From contig NZ_FXTN01000015.1 in NCBI RefSeq assembly GCF_900182595.1, forward strand, positions 82,514 through 146,513: DNA of 64,000 nt, read 5' to 3'. Source of the stretch: Pedobacter westerhofensis. Its GTDB lineage: Bacteria > Bacteroidota > Bacteroidia > Sphingobacteriales > Sphingobacteriaceae. Below are positions 42,484 to 51,854 of the stretch, piece by piece. The notes beneath the pieces were generated by a model. That model made no database searches. It saw nothing but the letters and a program-made list of their open reading frames with translations, and had not been told where the DNA came from. Numbering within the stretch: position 1 is the stretch's first letter; every line of letters starts with the position of its first letter. Position numbers and translations under genes: made by a program.

Positions 42484-42508
42484 TTGACAACTACCTAAAA
42501 GGTTGTCA
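42484..42508. promoter_or_regulatory. Shared palindromic operator, copy A
   Basis: TTGACAAC at 42484-42491 and GTTGTCA at 42502-42508 flank TACCTAAAAG, which itself has ACCT-AAA-AGGT symmetry. It lies 29 bases upstream of the recombinase operon. The same architecture recurs before the mobilization genes (copy C) and, decayed, at 46313 (copy B). Confidence 0.65.
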
Positions 42509-42719
42509 TATAATTTTTTGATTCTGCATGCGTCAGATTAAATAAAACCCTATAAGATGCAGACTACAATTCGTTTATATGCCTGGCAGAATATATGGCC
42601 AGTACCATTATGTACCACCTAATTAATGTAATTTTATGCCATTTATATAGTTTATATTAGACGATGTGAATTTCCGTTCCTGTCAAAAAAATAAATCTTA
42701 AATTATATATCCCTAATCC

Positions 42720-45700
42720 ATGTTTACAGCTAGCCCACACTATATAATTGCCATTGGCGCTTCTGCGGGCGGTATGGAAGAAATCAATACTTTTTTTGAC
42801 CATACGCCTTTAGACGGTGTTTCTTATGTCATCATTCAGCATCTGTCACCTAACTTCAAGAGTAGAATGGTTGAACTATTAGCGAAGCATAGTAAGATAA
42901 CTGTGGAGCAGGCAGAAGAGGGGATGTTGGTTGAAAGTAACCGGGTTTATCTTATCCCAAGTGATAAGCTGATGACGATAAAAAATAGCAAGCTATATTT
43001 GACTGACAAAGAAAAAACTAAAGGACCTCATTTAACAATCAATACCTTTTTCAAATCACTTGCGGAAGATAGTGGGCAAAAGGCCATAGGAATTGTCCTG
43101 TCAGGTTTGGGTTCTGATGGTTCGGACGGCATAAGGGCAATAAAAAGTGCTGGCGGTATGGTGATGGTACGTAATCCCGAAACTTCTGAATTCAACAGCA
43201 TGCCTGCTCATGCCATCGGAACAGGATTAGTGGATTTTGTTCTGGAACCATCGCTAATGCCAGGCGCCATTGAGGATTATGTAAAAAATGAAGGTACAAT
43301 AACGATTGAGCAACATGATGATGAAAAGAACCTCAAAGAGATTATTGAGTTGATTAAGCAGAACTCAACGCTTGACTTTTCCGATTATAAGCTACCTACC
43401 ATACTTAGAAGAACCAAAAGAAGGGCTTCCTATGGCAATTTTTCAACCCTGGGTAATTATCTTCATTTCCTGAAAGCAAACCCTGAGGAGCTAGAAGCTT
43501 TGAGTAAGGAGTTTTTGATCAGCGTCACCTCATTTTTTAGGGATAAGGATGCGTTTGAATGTTTAGAAAATGAGATACTTCCTGACATTATTAAAAATGT
43601 CGATTCCAATGGAGAACTAAAAATATGGGTTGCAGGCTGCGCAACTGGTGAAGAAGCATATTCTATAGCCATCCTAATAGCCGAGCAGCTAACTGGAAAT
43701 CTTGCAAATACCATAGTGAAAATTTTTGCCACCGATATCGATAGTGCTGCATTGATACATGCCGGTAAAGCTGTGTACAGTAAAAGTATAGAAAATAATG
43801 TCTCTGCTAATAGACTAGAAAAATACTTTGTGAAAGAAGGCGATAACTATAGGGTAAAGCCGGTAATCCGCAAGATGTTAATTTTTGCCCAGCATGATCT
43901 GGTTAAGAATCCTCCTTATTGTAACATGGATTTGATCAGTTGCCGTAACCTAATGATATACATGGCTCCTGTATTACAAAAGAAAGTATTTGCGATGTTA
44001 TTGTTCGGACTTAAAAAAGATGGATATTTATTTTTAGGCTCCAGTGAAAATCCACTCCCAATTATTAAAAGCTTAGAAGTCACCCATAAGAAATGGAAAA
44101 TTTATAAAAATCTGGAAACAAAACGCGGTATTAACTTGAGTGCTTTTTCCATGCCGGATATTATGGATACCAAACGAAATACGTCACATTCCTCACGTGA
44201 TACTGTTTATAAGGATACAAACTTTGCATTATTAGACGCAATGCATGAAAGCTTAGCCAGCAGCCAGAGATACTTTTCTGTGTGTATTAATGAAAATAAT
44301 GAAGTGATAAGATCCTATGGGGACTCCACAAAGTATTTGTTAAATAAACATTTCAGTTCGGATCTGGTAGAACTCTTACCTAAGCCTTTGGCTGTGGCTT
44401 TTAATATATTAAGCAGGCAAGTGCTGAAATCTAATGAAGCCGGCACAGTTGGTGGAATAAACATCAAACAGCTTGAAAACATAATTAAAGTAAGTATTTC
44501 GATAAGCCCTTTACTACTCAAAGAGCAGGAGAAAATGCTGCAGGTAACTTTCAGTAAGGATAACTCTGTTACAACTGCATTGTCTAATAATTCCATTGTA
44601 AATGAAAAAATCTATCTGGACAGGTATGTCGTTAATCTCGAAGAGGAACTGAAGGAATTGAAAAACATGCTTAGCTCCTCTAATGAAAAGATTGATGCTT
44701 CCAATGAGAATATGCATTCTTTTAATGAAGAGTTGATTTCAGCAAATGAAGAGATGCAGAGTACGAACGAGGAGATGCAATCAGTAAATGAAGAGCTTCA
44801 TACGATCAACACGGATTACCAATTAAAGAATAAAGAACTGTTGGAGATTAATGATGATTTAAACAATTATTTCCGAAGTAATGTTAATGGCCAATTATTT
44901 ATTGATAATGACTTGCGGTTAATGAAATTTTCACCGAGTACAACAAATCAGATCAATCTACGTGACAGCGATATAGGCCGGCCCTTAAGCAATATTTCAA
45001 CCAATATAAAGTTTGAGACCATTATTGATGATGTGAAGAGAGTGTTGACCGAGGGATGTGTCATTACCAAAGAAATTGAAACAAACGATGGAAAATGGTA
45101 TCAAATGATGACTATGCCCTATATCCAGCAGGCTGATGACCGAAATAATGGCGCTATTATCACATTTAACGAAATAACGGAATTAAAAAAAGTCCTGCAG
45201 GAATTAAACATTAGTAGTAAAATGCTAGGTTTGGCAATAGATTCGGCAGATATAGGTATTTGGTCAATCAACCTGCAAACTCAGAAATTCACTCCTTCTC
45301 CGCGTCTAAGAGAGCTGTTCGGGTTTCAAATTGATGACGCCATCAGTTATGAAGAGACCATCTCCCGGATCGACAGCCAATACCAAACCTTAGTGACAGA
45401 TGCATTTAATGCTACCATGACTCATGGAATAAAGTGCGATGTTGAATTCCAAATAAGAGGTATTCATGATGGAAAACTTATTTGGTTGAGAGCAGTAGGC
45501 GACCTGTCGCACGAACCTGACGATAAAATAGGTTACTTTACGGGGGTTTTACTGGATATTACCATCCATAAACAGGATGAGATTCGGAAGAATGATTTTA
45601 TTGCGATGGTCAGCCATGAGTTAAGGACTCCAATTACATTGCTTCAGGCGTACATACAGATGTTAACTTCCAGGGCACAAAAAGCAAACGATGAGTTTAA

Positions 45701-46259
45701 CATCACGAGCCTGGAAAAAGCACATAGGCAGGTTAAGAAGATGAATACAATGATCAACGGATTTCTAAATGTAGCAAGCTTTGAAGCAGGCAAGATTTAC
45801 TTGAATCTGCAGGTTTTTGATATAGATGCCCTTATGAATGAAATAGTTGAGGAAGCGTCTTTACTGAACACAACCCATGAAATTGTGCTGCATAAATGTC
45901 CTGTATTAAATATTACTGCAGACCGGGACAAAGTTGGGCAGGTGATCAATAACTTTCTAAGTAATGCAGTAAAATATGCTACAAAGGGGAGTCGAATTGA
46001 ACTTGATTGTGTCGAATTGGATGGGATGGTCCAGATAAGCGTACAGGATCAGGGCGATGGGATAAAGCCGAAAGATCAGGCGAGAATTTTTGAAAGGTAT
46101 TATAGAATTGAGAATGAGAATAGTCAAACCATCTCAGGATTTGGTCTGGGCCTTTATCTTTCTGCTGAGATTATTCAGAGGCATCATGGCAAAGTTTGGG
46201 TGGATAGCACTCTTGGGAAAGGATCTACCTTTTACTTTAGCTTGCCGTTAAACAAATAA
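42720..46259 (+). CDS. CheB-CheR-PAS hybrid histidine kinase
   Basis: The 1179-residue protein joins, in order, a CheB methylesterase domain (GASAGG, QHLSPNFKSRM and GLGSDGSDGI, residues 1-185), a CheR methyltransferase domain (VAGCATGEEAYSIAIL, about 215-475) and a heptad-rich coiled coil (about 635-720). One or two PAS domains (about 725-825 and 835-955) precede a histidine kinase with FIAMVSHELRTPI (phospho-His 966) and NAVKYA, DQGDGI and GFGLGL ATP-binding boxes. There is no receiver domain. Proteins of this build are soluble sensors, since no membrane segment is seen. It is isolated from chemotaxis genes and lies within the mobile element as cargo. Confidence 0.9.
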   Translation: MFTASPHYIIAIGASAGGMEEINTFFDHTPLDGVSYVIIQHLSPNFKSRMVELLAKHSKITVEQAEEGMLVESNRVYLIPSDKLMTIKNSKLYLTDKEKTKGPHLTINTFFKSLAEDSGQKAIGIVLSGLGSDGSDGIRAIKSAGGMVMVRNPETSEFNSMPAHAIGTGLVDFVLEPSLMPGAIEDYVKNEGTITIEQHDDEKNLKEIIELIKQNSTLDFSDYKLPTILRRTKRRASYGNFSTLGNYLHFLKANPEELEALSKEFLISVTSFFRDKDAFECLENEILPDIIKNVDSNGELKIWVAGCATGEEAYSIAILIAEQLTGNLANTIVKIFATDIDSAALIHAGKAVYSKSIENNVSANRLEKYFVKEGDNYRVKPVIRKMLIFAQHDLVKNPPYCNMDLISCRNLMIYMAPVLQKKVFAMLLFGLKKDGYLFLGSSENPLPIIKSLEVTHKKWKIYKNLETKRGINLSAFSMPDIMDTKRNTSHSSRDTVYKDTNFALLDAMHESLASSQRYFSVCINENNEVIRSYGDSTKYLLNKHFSSDLVELLPKPLAVAFNILSRQVLKSNEAGTVGGINIKQLENIIKVSISISPLLLKEQEKMLQVTFSKDNSVTTALSNNSIVNEKIYLDRYVVNLEEELKELKNMLSSSNEKIDASNENMHSFNEELISANEEMQSTNEEMQSVNEELHTINTDYQLKNKELLEINDDLNNYFRSNVNGQLFIDNDLRLMKFSPSTTNQINLRDSDIGRPLSNISTNIKFETIIDDVKRVLTEGCVITKEIETNDGKWYQMMTMPYIQQADDRNNGAIITFNEITELKKVLQELNISSKMLGLAIDSADIGIWSINLQTQKFTPSPRLRELFGFQIDDAISYEETISRIDSQYQTLVTDAFNATMTHGIKCDVEFQIRGIHDGKLIWLRAVGDLSHEPDDKIGYFTGVLLDITIHKQDEIRKNDFIAMVSHELRTPITLLQAYIQMLTSRAQKANDEFNITSLEKAHRQVKKMNTMINGFLNVASFEAGKIYLNLQVFDIDALMNEIVEEASLLNTTHEIVLHKCPVLNITADRDKVGQVINNFLSNAVKYATKGSRIELDCVELDGMVQISVQDQGDGIKPKDQARIFERYYRIENENSQTISGFGLGLYLSAEIIQRHHGKVWVDSTLGKGSTFYFSLPLNK

Positions 46260-46277
46260 TATTTCAATCTTTTAAAA

Positions 46278-46319
46278 CTGTCAATAATAATTTAATGAAT
46301 CTATAATTATTATTGACAG
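46278..46319. terminator. Perfect 15-bp hairpin after the histidine kinase
   Basis: CTGTCAATAATAATT at 46278-46292 is exactly mirrored at 46305-46319, enclosing 12 bases. It starts 18 bases after the kinase stop. The stem is AT-rich and its right arm merges with the decayed operator copy B, so it may terminate transcription or reflect a recombination junction. Confidence 0.55.
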
Positions 46320-46665
46320 ATCCTTACAGGTTGTCAAAGACTTATTTATTGTAAACTCAATTTTGGCTTTGAATTAAATAACAAAGTCATGAAGAGACCA
46401 CAAAAAATGCTTTTTAAGGCCAGCAATTTTTTAGGCAACTTCCAGCCAAAATCAACAAGATCAAAGTCGAACCCCGTCCCCGGATCAGAAAATTGTTAAG
46501 GTCGACCGTACTGTTGAACCTGTTTAAAAACCAATGGAAATTGATGAGCAACTTTGTACCAAAATCGACTAGCCTATAGGGATATTTTAGAAAATTTATT
46601 AACTCATTCCGAAGGTCTTTGCGGGCATCAGGTGATCTGCGTAGAAGCTTTAATAGCTAGCAGAT
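46313..46665. repeat. Degenerate second copy of the mobilization leader (copy B)
   Basis: This stretch matches 53685-54050 in order and spacing: palindrome, GGTTGTCAAAGACTTATTT, CTCAATTTTGGCTTTGAATTAA, AACAAAGTCATGA, TTTTTTAGGCAACTT and TTATTAACTCATTCCGAAGG, ending near an AAGCT repeat. Identity is high in these blocks and poor between them, with small insertions and deletions. Unlike the intact copy, no mob genes follow. The remaining 46666-46793 shows no gene. Confidence 0.8.
46389..46499 (+). pseudogene. Frameshifted copy of the mob-leader microORF
   Basis: The first 21 codons, including NFLGNFQPK, match the intact microORF at 53762. After FQPK one adenine is missing relative to the intact copy, so the frame shifts and stops after 36 codons (SKSNPVPGSENC). 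It is a decayed remnant of the small basic protein encoded in the mobilization leader. Confidence 0.7.
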
Positions 46666-46793
46666 ACTGGCAACGTGCTTTTGCCTGGTATTATCATAGC
46701 GCTTTTTATTCCGAGCCTTTACTGTAATGCCATGGTTTTATAATATAGATCTTATATAAATCCATAGTAGAACTTTAACTTACACATGATAAT

Positions 46794-47249
46794 TCATACC
46801 AACTTCCGCAAGCCCTTCATATAGCCCAAATGTAACCCTTCGTGAAAGTTATTACATTCAAATGCATCTTGTATTGAAGATAAGTGAAAACCGATACCTG
46901 TTATCCTGGTATTATAAGTAACAAAAAGACCTTTTGCATAATCCTGTTCTGTTTTGTCTATGAGGGAGATCAAAAGATATTTGAATTCATCCACTTCACT
47001 CTGGGTAACAGGTACTGTAGGTTTAGTGCCAGATCTATACCGATTAAACATATCATCTGGAATATAACCCTGCAAATTGGCGCCTTTGTAAACCAACTTC
47101 TGCTGGGTGACTAATATATGCCCAATGTTCCAAATCAAATTGTTATTAAACCCATTTGGGATTTTATTAAGTGTTTCTAACGAACAGCTTTCAAAGAAAT
47201 CCAAGTACATTCTTCTACCTGCAGTCCATGCTTTAAATACTGATTTCAT
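46794..47249 (-). CDS. DinB superfamily protein
   Basis: The 151-residue protein fits the DinB/YfiT-like four-helix-bundle family. Histidine candidates for the divalent-metal site occur in NLIWNIGHILVTQQ and NNFHEGLHLGYMKGL. Such proteins often act as thiol transferases (bacillithiol or mycothiol S-transferases) or metal-dependent hydrolases, but the substrate cannot be predicted. It stands alone within the element. Confidence 0.75.
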   Translation of the reverse strand: MKSVFKAWTAGRRMYLDFFESCSLETLNKIPNGFNNNLIWNIGHILVTQQKLVYKGANLQGYIPDDMFNRYRSGTKPTVPVTQSEVDEFKYLLISLIDKTEQDYAKGLFVTYNTRITGIGFHLSSIQDAFECNNFHEGLHLGYMKGLRKLV

Positions 47250-47435
47250 TTATTTGTTGATATTTATGTATAATTATGAGAAAGGTACTAAACTAAGATG
47301 ATATGCGCTATTCTAATAACCTGAAACGAAGATGTACATGTATGGTATTATTTGTCTGATGATATATTCTGCTTAATAAGAATACATGTATAATGTGTTA
47401 TGAGGATATAGGAGTCAAGCAAAATAAACATCATT

Positions 47436-48167
47436 ATGGAGGTCACAACTAATGCTTTGGATATTTTCTTTAAAAATATTAATATTTGCATAATAAAAAC
47501 GCTGAGTATGAGGTCAAAAAACAAATGCGGATTAAAAGATTATAAAAAAGCCTTCATCAAATTTAGCGGTTTGGAAGAAAGTAGTTTCCAAATTAAGAAA
47601 GATTCTGGTGCACTGGTACTTTATGAAGGAATGACTTACCGGGTCTGCCACTACGATGACCTTTTGGAAGAATTTAAGACCTACTTTAAAAACGACTATA
47701 CACTTATTTATACTGAGACGCCATTTGATTTATGGGCAATATTGTTTGAAAGGCACCATGAAATCACAGACGACGACCTGATTATTGACATATTCAATGC
47801 CTGGAGCGACTATTGGAAACATGAAAAGGTACAGTTTGTAAATAAGCACACCTATGAAAATGCAAAAGCACGTTCACGGGAGGAATTCAATCAGCTGGTA
47901 GATCAACTACAGAAGGCACCCGGAAATTTTATAACAAACGCGATAGAGATTTCCGACATAACATTGATACCGGTAATAGCACTTTCATTACGGAGCCGTT
48001 TCAAAATAGAGGAGAATTTTTATAAGGAATGCGTAGATATTCTGATCGAAGAATTTCCAGACTTGTTCGCCAGTGATGGAAACTTTGATCTTGTGGAAAT
48101 CGAAACCATCGATTCTGACGCTGAACCATTTTATATTTATAAACCTGACTACGATTACGGAGATTAG
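47436..48167 (+). CDS. Hypothetical cytoplasmic protein
   Basis: The ORF gives 243 residues. A start at 47508 (MRSKNKCGLKDY) is possible and would drop a 24-residue N-terminus that has no signal features. The rest is soluble, rich in aromatic and acidic residues, with a strongly acidic C-terminal tail (DSDAEPFYIYKPDYDYGD). No domain was recognised, and there is no operon partner within 180 bases on the same strand. Confidence 0.6.
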   Translation: MEVTTNALDIFFKNINICIIKTLSMRSKNKCGLKDYKKAFIKFSGLEESSFQIKKDSGALVLYEGMTYRVCHYDDLLEEFKTYFKNDYTLIYTETPFDLWAILFERHHEITDDDLIIDIFNAWSDYWKHEKVQFVNKHTYENAKARSREEFNQLVDQLQKAPGNFITNAIEISDITLIPVIALSLRSRFKIEENFYKECVDILIEEFPDLFASDGNFDLVEIETIDSDAEPFYIYKPDYDYGD

Positions 48168-48474
48168 CTACGGTACGCGAGCGAATATTTTAACTGCATT
48201 GACAAAGAATCTACCTTATAATTTTTATATCTCTTATTGCACTCTCTACATTAAATTACTGATTTTAGCACGCTGACGATAACCTTAATTACTATACTAT
48301 CCACAGATGCTCAACCCTGATCTGGTCGGTAGCAGGGGTAACGTTGGCAACGTTTGACGATAGACCAAATTTTTATGCCATAAAATCATGTGAAAGTTAC
48401 TATTTTTTGCAGAATTATACCTTATTGTTATTTTTGTCTTAAGCTAGATTAGCACAATATTAATTGCCACATAT
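48168..48474. other. Intergenic region with operator-like palindrome and promoter
   Basis: This 307-base gap has no gene. It contains AACGTTG-G-CAACGTT, a perfect 7-base-arm palindrome at 48340-48354, about 50 bases upstream of the -33 element of the next gene, and the promoter listed separately. The rest shows nothing recognisable. Confidence 0.5.
48406..48436 (+). promoter_or_regulatory. Promoter of the secreted hypothetical gene
   Basis: TTTG (48406-48409) and TATTTTTG (48429-48436) are 19 bases apart, both exact consensus matches. Transcription would start near 48443, 32 bases before the ATG at 48475. Confidence 0.7.
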
Positions 48475-49086
48475 ATGAGGAGAACTTTTTTCATAGGCGT
48501 ATGCAGCATGGTTTTTGGATCTGCAACACATGCACAATATGTCCAACCGGAAAGAAACGATACAGTTTATCTAATGCCTAAGGCCAATTTTGCCGGAGCC
48601 GTTGCAAAAAAGATGATAACAGAAGGTAATTCTACCATCAAGGGTATTGCGTTCACTAAGCCACCCGCCATGCAGCGTCACATTGGTGGAAAAAATAAAA
48701 TCGTTGCTGGGCATGTCAAAATTGCCCTTTTCCCTCTTACACCTTATTTTGAAGAATATTTAAGACTAAAAAAAGAGCAAAATCCGAAGAAGCTAAAATT
48801 TGCCTTCATGTCCTCTGATGCATACAAATGCAGGCTCGAGGTCATCACAAACAGTTCGGGCGAGTTTACCTTTTTTAATTTAAAGCCTGGTAGTTACTAT
48901 ATTGAAACGGTGGTAGACTGGTCGCAGACTAGATATTATGACAAGTACGTTGGAAGCGGAAGCTCTAACTATGGCACCACGGATTATTATTCAAAGCAAT
49001 CATATAATGACCATCATAGCGATTATTTAAAAAAAGAAGTTGAGATTAAAACAGAGGGCGAGGTGGTTGATATAAAATTAAATTAA
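48475..49086 (+). CDS. Secreted protein with carboxypeptidase-regulatory-like domain
   Basis: The 203-residue protein has a plausible signal peptide (MRRTFFIGVCSMVFGSATHAQ). Later residues (about 60-150) include NSSGEFTFFNLKPGSYYIET, the hallmark of carboxypeptidase-regulatory-like beta-sandwich domains found in Bacteroidota exported proteins. An asparagine-, serine- and tyrosine-rich stretch follows. It has its own promoter and is monocistronic. Its role is unknown. Confidence 0.65.
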   Translation: MRRTFFIGVCSMVFGSATHAQYVQPERNDTVYLMPKANFAGAVAKKMITEGNSTIKGIAFTKPPAMQRHIGGKNKIVAGHVKIALFPLTPYFEEYLRLKKEQNPKKLKFAFMSSDAYKCRLEVITNSSGEFTFFNLKPGSYYIETVVDWSQTRYYDKYVGSGSSNYGTTDYYSKQSYNDHHSDYLKKEVEIKTEGEVVDIKLN

Positions 49087-49662
49087 TTTTATTGTACTGT
49101 GTTGCACCCTGCGTCGGCGATTCTTTATGCTTTGATCATTAATGGGTTAGTTTTGTTTAAATAGACGTTAATCGTTCTATTTCTGAGTCACCCTCTTTTT
49201 CGTAGACAATTATTCATTTTTTTTGGACGTTTTATTAATTTCTATCATCAGGCTCATCTTGCACACTCCCTGACATAAACTATTACGGTGTCTTCTAGCG
49301 ATTTAACGGTTGCCATACAATATTGAACAGACATTGGGATTCTTTCAGGGCTAAGGCTGACCGTAGGACTATCTACACTGTTGAGAGGTACCAAATGCAA
49401 TTGATATCAGGTTTTGGCATAGGCCTACCCTTACATGCACGAGTTATCCTGCAACACGATAGAAAAAGTTAGGTAGAATTGATACAACAATGAATTCGAT
49501 CATTTATTCCATTTTGCCATTATGGCAATCGAATAGTAAATAAACGGATTTTACCTAAATGTCCGCACACACCATATTGAGGTGATTATCTGCGGCTGGC
49601 TGATCTACAAAAAATTCCCGACTGCTAGTAGCCGGGAATTTTCCCCAAAACACTTATATAAT
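49087..49662. other. Long intergenic stretch with possible gene remnant
   Basis: These 576 bases have no full gene. On the minus strand a 50-codon open frame ends at TGA 49254-49256 and reads SPERIPMSVQYCMATVKSLE, an ordinary-looking peptide that could be the tail of a decayed gene. A TTGCCA-TTA-TGGCAA palindrome lies at 49514-49528 and a terminator at 49611-49642. Confidence 0.4.
49611..49642 (-). terminator. Terminator of the H1-like gene
   Basis: AAAATTCCCG (49611-49620) and CGGGAATTTT (49633-49642) form a perfect 10-base stem around a 12-base loop. Read on the minus strand, the hairpin is followed by T residues. It ends 20 bases past the H1-like gene stop. Confidence 0.85.
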
Positions 49663-49842
49663 TTATTTCTGTAAATTTTTCTTGGCGGTCACTTCATTCC
49701 TTACCTCCTGTGCCAAAGTTTTGGCTTGTTGCAGGGCATTGCGCAACCGAGTACCGGCTGCCTTGTTGTTTTTTTCGAAGAATGCCGTAGCATCGCTTTC
49801 CGCTGACAGGATCAGCTCTTTCAATGTCTTGAATTTTTCCAT
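49663..49842 (-). CDS. Histone H1-like DNA-associated protein
   Basis: Start at 49842 gives 59 residues (MEKFKTLKELILSAESDATAFF). The frame continues upstream to 49893, but those residues are hydrophobic and unlike the family. The short, lysine- and alanine-rich helical protein with KNNKAAGTRLRNALQQAKTLAQEVRNEV matches the histone H1-like (Hc1-type) proteins of Bacteroidota, thought to bind DNA in the nucleoid. It lies alone between two intergenic stretches and has its own terminator. Confidence 0.8.
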   Translation of the reverse strand: MEKFKTLKELILSAESDATAFFEKNNKAAGTRLRNALQQAKTLAQEVRNEVTAKKNLQK

Positions 49843-50128
49843 GTTCTTGATTTTTATGTTTAACAAATGATTAATTAGAAATTTGAACAGCAAATGTAGG
49901 GTTTACTGAGTTATTTCTCAGATAGGTTCATATGGCTAAAGTTATTAATGTTTATGCGGTGGAATCTTTGGATAAGCATAGTCGTAAGAAATAGGCAATT
50001 ATAAACGCGCGTCAGGGAAAGTGGACTAAGCTTCACATGAAGAAATCCATCCATTTCGGCCATAAAAGAAGGACATGTTATCTGATTATCAAGGTGGGCA
50101 GATTTACTAATCCACAGCGTTGTCCCTC

Positions 50129-51043
50129 CTAACTGAACGACGAGCGGAACTCCAGGGGAGAAAGATTGGTATTTAATTTAAACATTTTACTAAAGGATTG
50201 GCTATGTTCAAAACCTAATTCATAAGCAATCTCGCTAACAGAAAGATCTGAAGTTGACAGTCTTTCTTTCGCTTTCTCTATGATTTTATTTTGTATATGC
50301 TGTGCTGTACTGAACCCGGTAAGTTCCTTTAAGAGCCTACTTAAGTATCCAGAAGATATATTTAGTTCATTTGTTAGATACTGTACAGTTGGAAGCTTAC
50401 TGGCCGGTAGATTTTCATCGGCAAAAAAACGCGCGAGAATACCTTCCATCCTTTCAAGTATCTGGTGGTTTGTTACCCTCCGGGTGATAAACTGCCTTTG
50501 GTAAAATCGTTCGGAATAGTTAAGCAGCGTTTCGATCTGCGAAATGATGATATTCTGGCTAAATTTATCAATGTTGGAACGGTGTTCCTGCCTGATGTTT
50601 TGGACGATACCATTAAGAATAGCCTCTTCGTTATCAGATAAAAACAGCGCTTCACTTACGGAGTAATCAAAGAATTCGTACTGTCTGATATTTTTCGTCA
50701 GGGAAGTATTCCAGAAAAAATCGGGATGAACGAGCAACATCCATCCTGACTTATTTTCTTGTTGTTCCTGTTCGACCTCGATACTTAATACCTGTCCGGG
50801 TGCAATGAAAAACATTAAACCTTCATCAAAGTCGTATTGCTGCTGTCCGTATTTCATTTTAGTGGCAAGATTTCTTTTGAGTGCTATGGAGTAGAAATCG
50901 AATACCCAATTGACGTTGTTGTTTTCTGGCGATAACCTCACGTCGGCATAATCCACCACGCTGATCAGCGGGTGCAGGGGTGGGGGTAAACCTCTGGACC
51001 TGTGAAATTCGATCAGCGATTTTAACTTGCGTACTTCTTTCAT
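50129..51043 (-). CDS. AraC family transcriptional regulator
   Basis: The 304-residue protein has an N-terminal cupin-like sensing domain (about residues 1-180) and a C-terminal double helix-turn-helix domain with ISSGYLSRLLKELTGFSTAQHIQNKIIEKAKERL and YELGFEHSQSFSKMFK, ending in SPLEFRSS. AraC proteins bind DNA and regulate by ligand. It is the most downstream gene of a minus-strand module with two SDRs and an NmrA-type gene, which are plausible targets. Confidence 0.9.
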   Translation of the reverse strand: MKEVRKLKSLIEFHRSRGLPPPLHPLISVVDYADVRLSPENNNVNWVFDFYSIALKRNLATKMKYGQQQYDFDEGLMFFIAPGQVLSIEVEQEQQENKSGWMLLVHPDFFWNTSLTKNIRQYEFFDYSVSEALFLSDNEEAILNGIVQNIRQEHRSNIDKFSQNIIISQIETLLNYSERFYQRQFITRRVTNHQILERMEGILARFFADENLPASKLPTVQYLTNELNISSGYLSRLLKELTGFSTAQHIQNKIIEKAKERLSTSDLSVSEIAYELGFEHSQSFSKMFKLNTNLSPLEFRSSFS

Positions 51044-51091
51044 TACCTACAGTATTAAAATTAAATATAATTGTTTGCCGTAACAGTTTAA

Positions 51092-51817
51092 CTAAGGGTT
51101 CATTTTATTGAAAATCTCCGTGATCGTACGGTTATTTTCATCTGCTCTTTCTTTGCTGTAACCGAAGGTTAGCTCATTACTGCCCTGTTCAAGCTGACTG
51201 AAGATCGAAGTGATGAACTCACTTACCTCGGGATAACCGTTATGGAGACCCGGACCGCCAAGATCCGTGTGCAAGGCCGGGGGATTGATCTCGATCACTG
51301 CTATACCTCTGGCTTCGAACTGTTTCCTTAGAGATAACGTAAAGGAACGCATAAATGCCTTGGTAGCACAATAAACCGGCATTGCGGCCGAGGGTATGAA
51401 GGCCAGGCCTGATGTTACATTCATGATGGCTTTCATCTGAGGCAATCCTGCAAACAGCTTGATCAATAAAATTGGAGCTAAAACGTTTACGCTGACCTCC
51501 GTCAATGCCTTTAGGTAAAAATCTTCGTCAGCTACTTTCATCCTGTTCTGGATACCTGCATTATTGATCAGGATGTCCAGATCACTATGGTTAGTTAAAA
51601 CCCATTGGTGCAGTTTTCGCACCTCTTCTTCCTTTGCAACGTTGCATACTACAGGTATTACCTGTGAAGGGAAGCGCGCCGCCACTTCGTCAAGCTTGTC
51701 TTTCCGCCTCCCGCAAATAATTACGGTGTTGTTCTGTTCAACCAGTTTTTCGATAAGTCCCAAACCGATGCCTGTGGCTCCGCCGGTAATGAGTATTTTT
51801 GTATGGGATATTTTCAT
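51092..51817 (-). CDS. Short-chain dehydrogenase/reductase (DltE-like)
   Basis: The 241-residue SDR has the cofactor motif TGGATGIGLGL, NNAG (ILINNAGIQ), catalytic Ser in NVTSGLAF, and YCATKAF (YxxxK). It resembles DltE-type oxidoreductases. It should reduce or oxidise a small hydroxyl/keto substrate with NAD(P). It lies between the AraC regulator gene and a second SDR in the same direction. Confidence 0.9.
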   Translation of the reverse strand: MKISHTKILITGGATGIGLGLIEKLVEQNNTVIICGRRKDKLDEVAARFPSQVIPVVCNVAKEEEVRKLHQWVLTNHSDLDILINNAGIQNRMKVADEDFYLKALTEVSVNVLAPILLIKLFAGLPQMKAIMNVTSGLAFIPSAAMPVYCATKAFMRSFTLSLRKQFEARGIAVIEINPPALHTDLGGPGLHNGYPEVSEFITSIFSQLEQGSNELTFGYSKERADENNRTITEIFNKMNP

Positions 51818-51854
51818 TTAGAGCTATTTTCAAGGTTAAAAAAATTGGAAGTTC

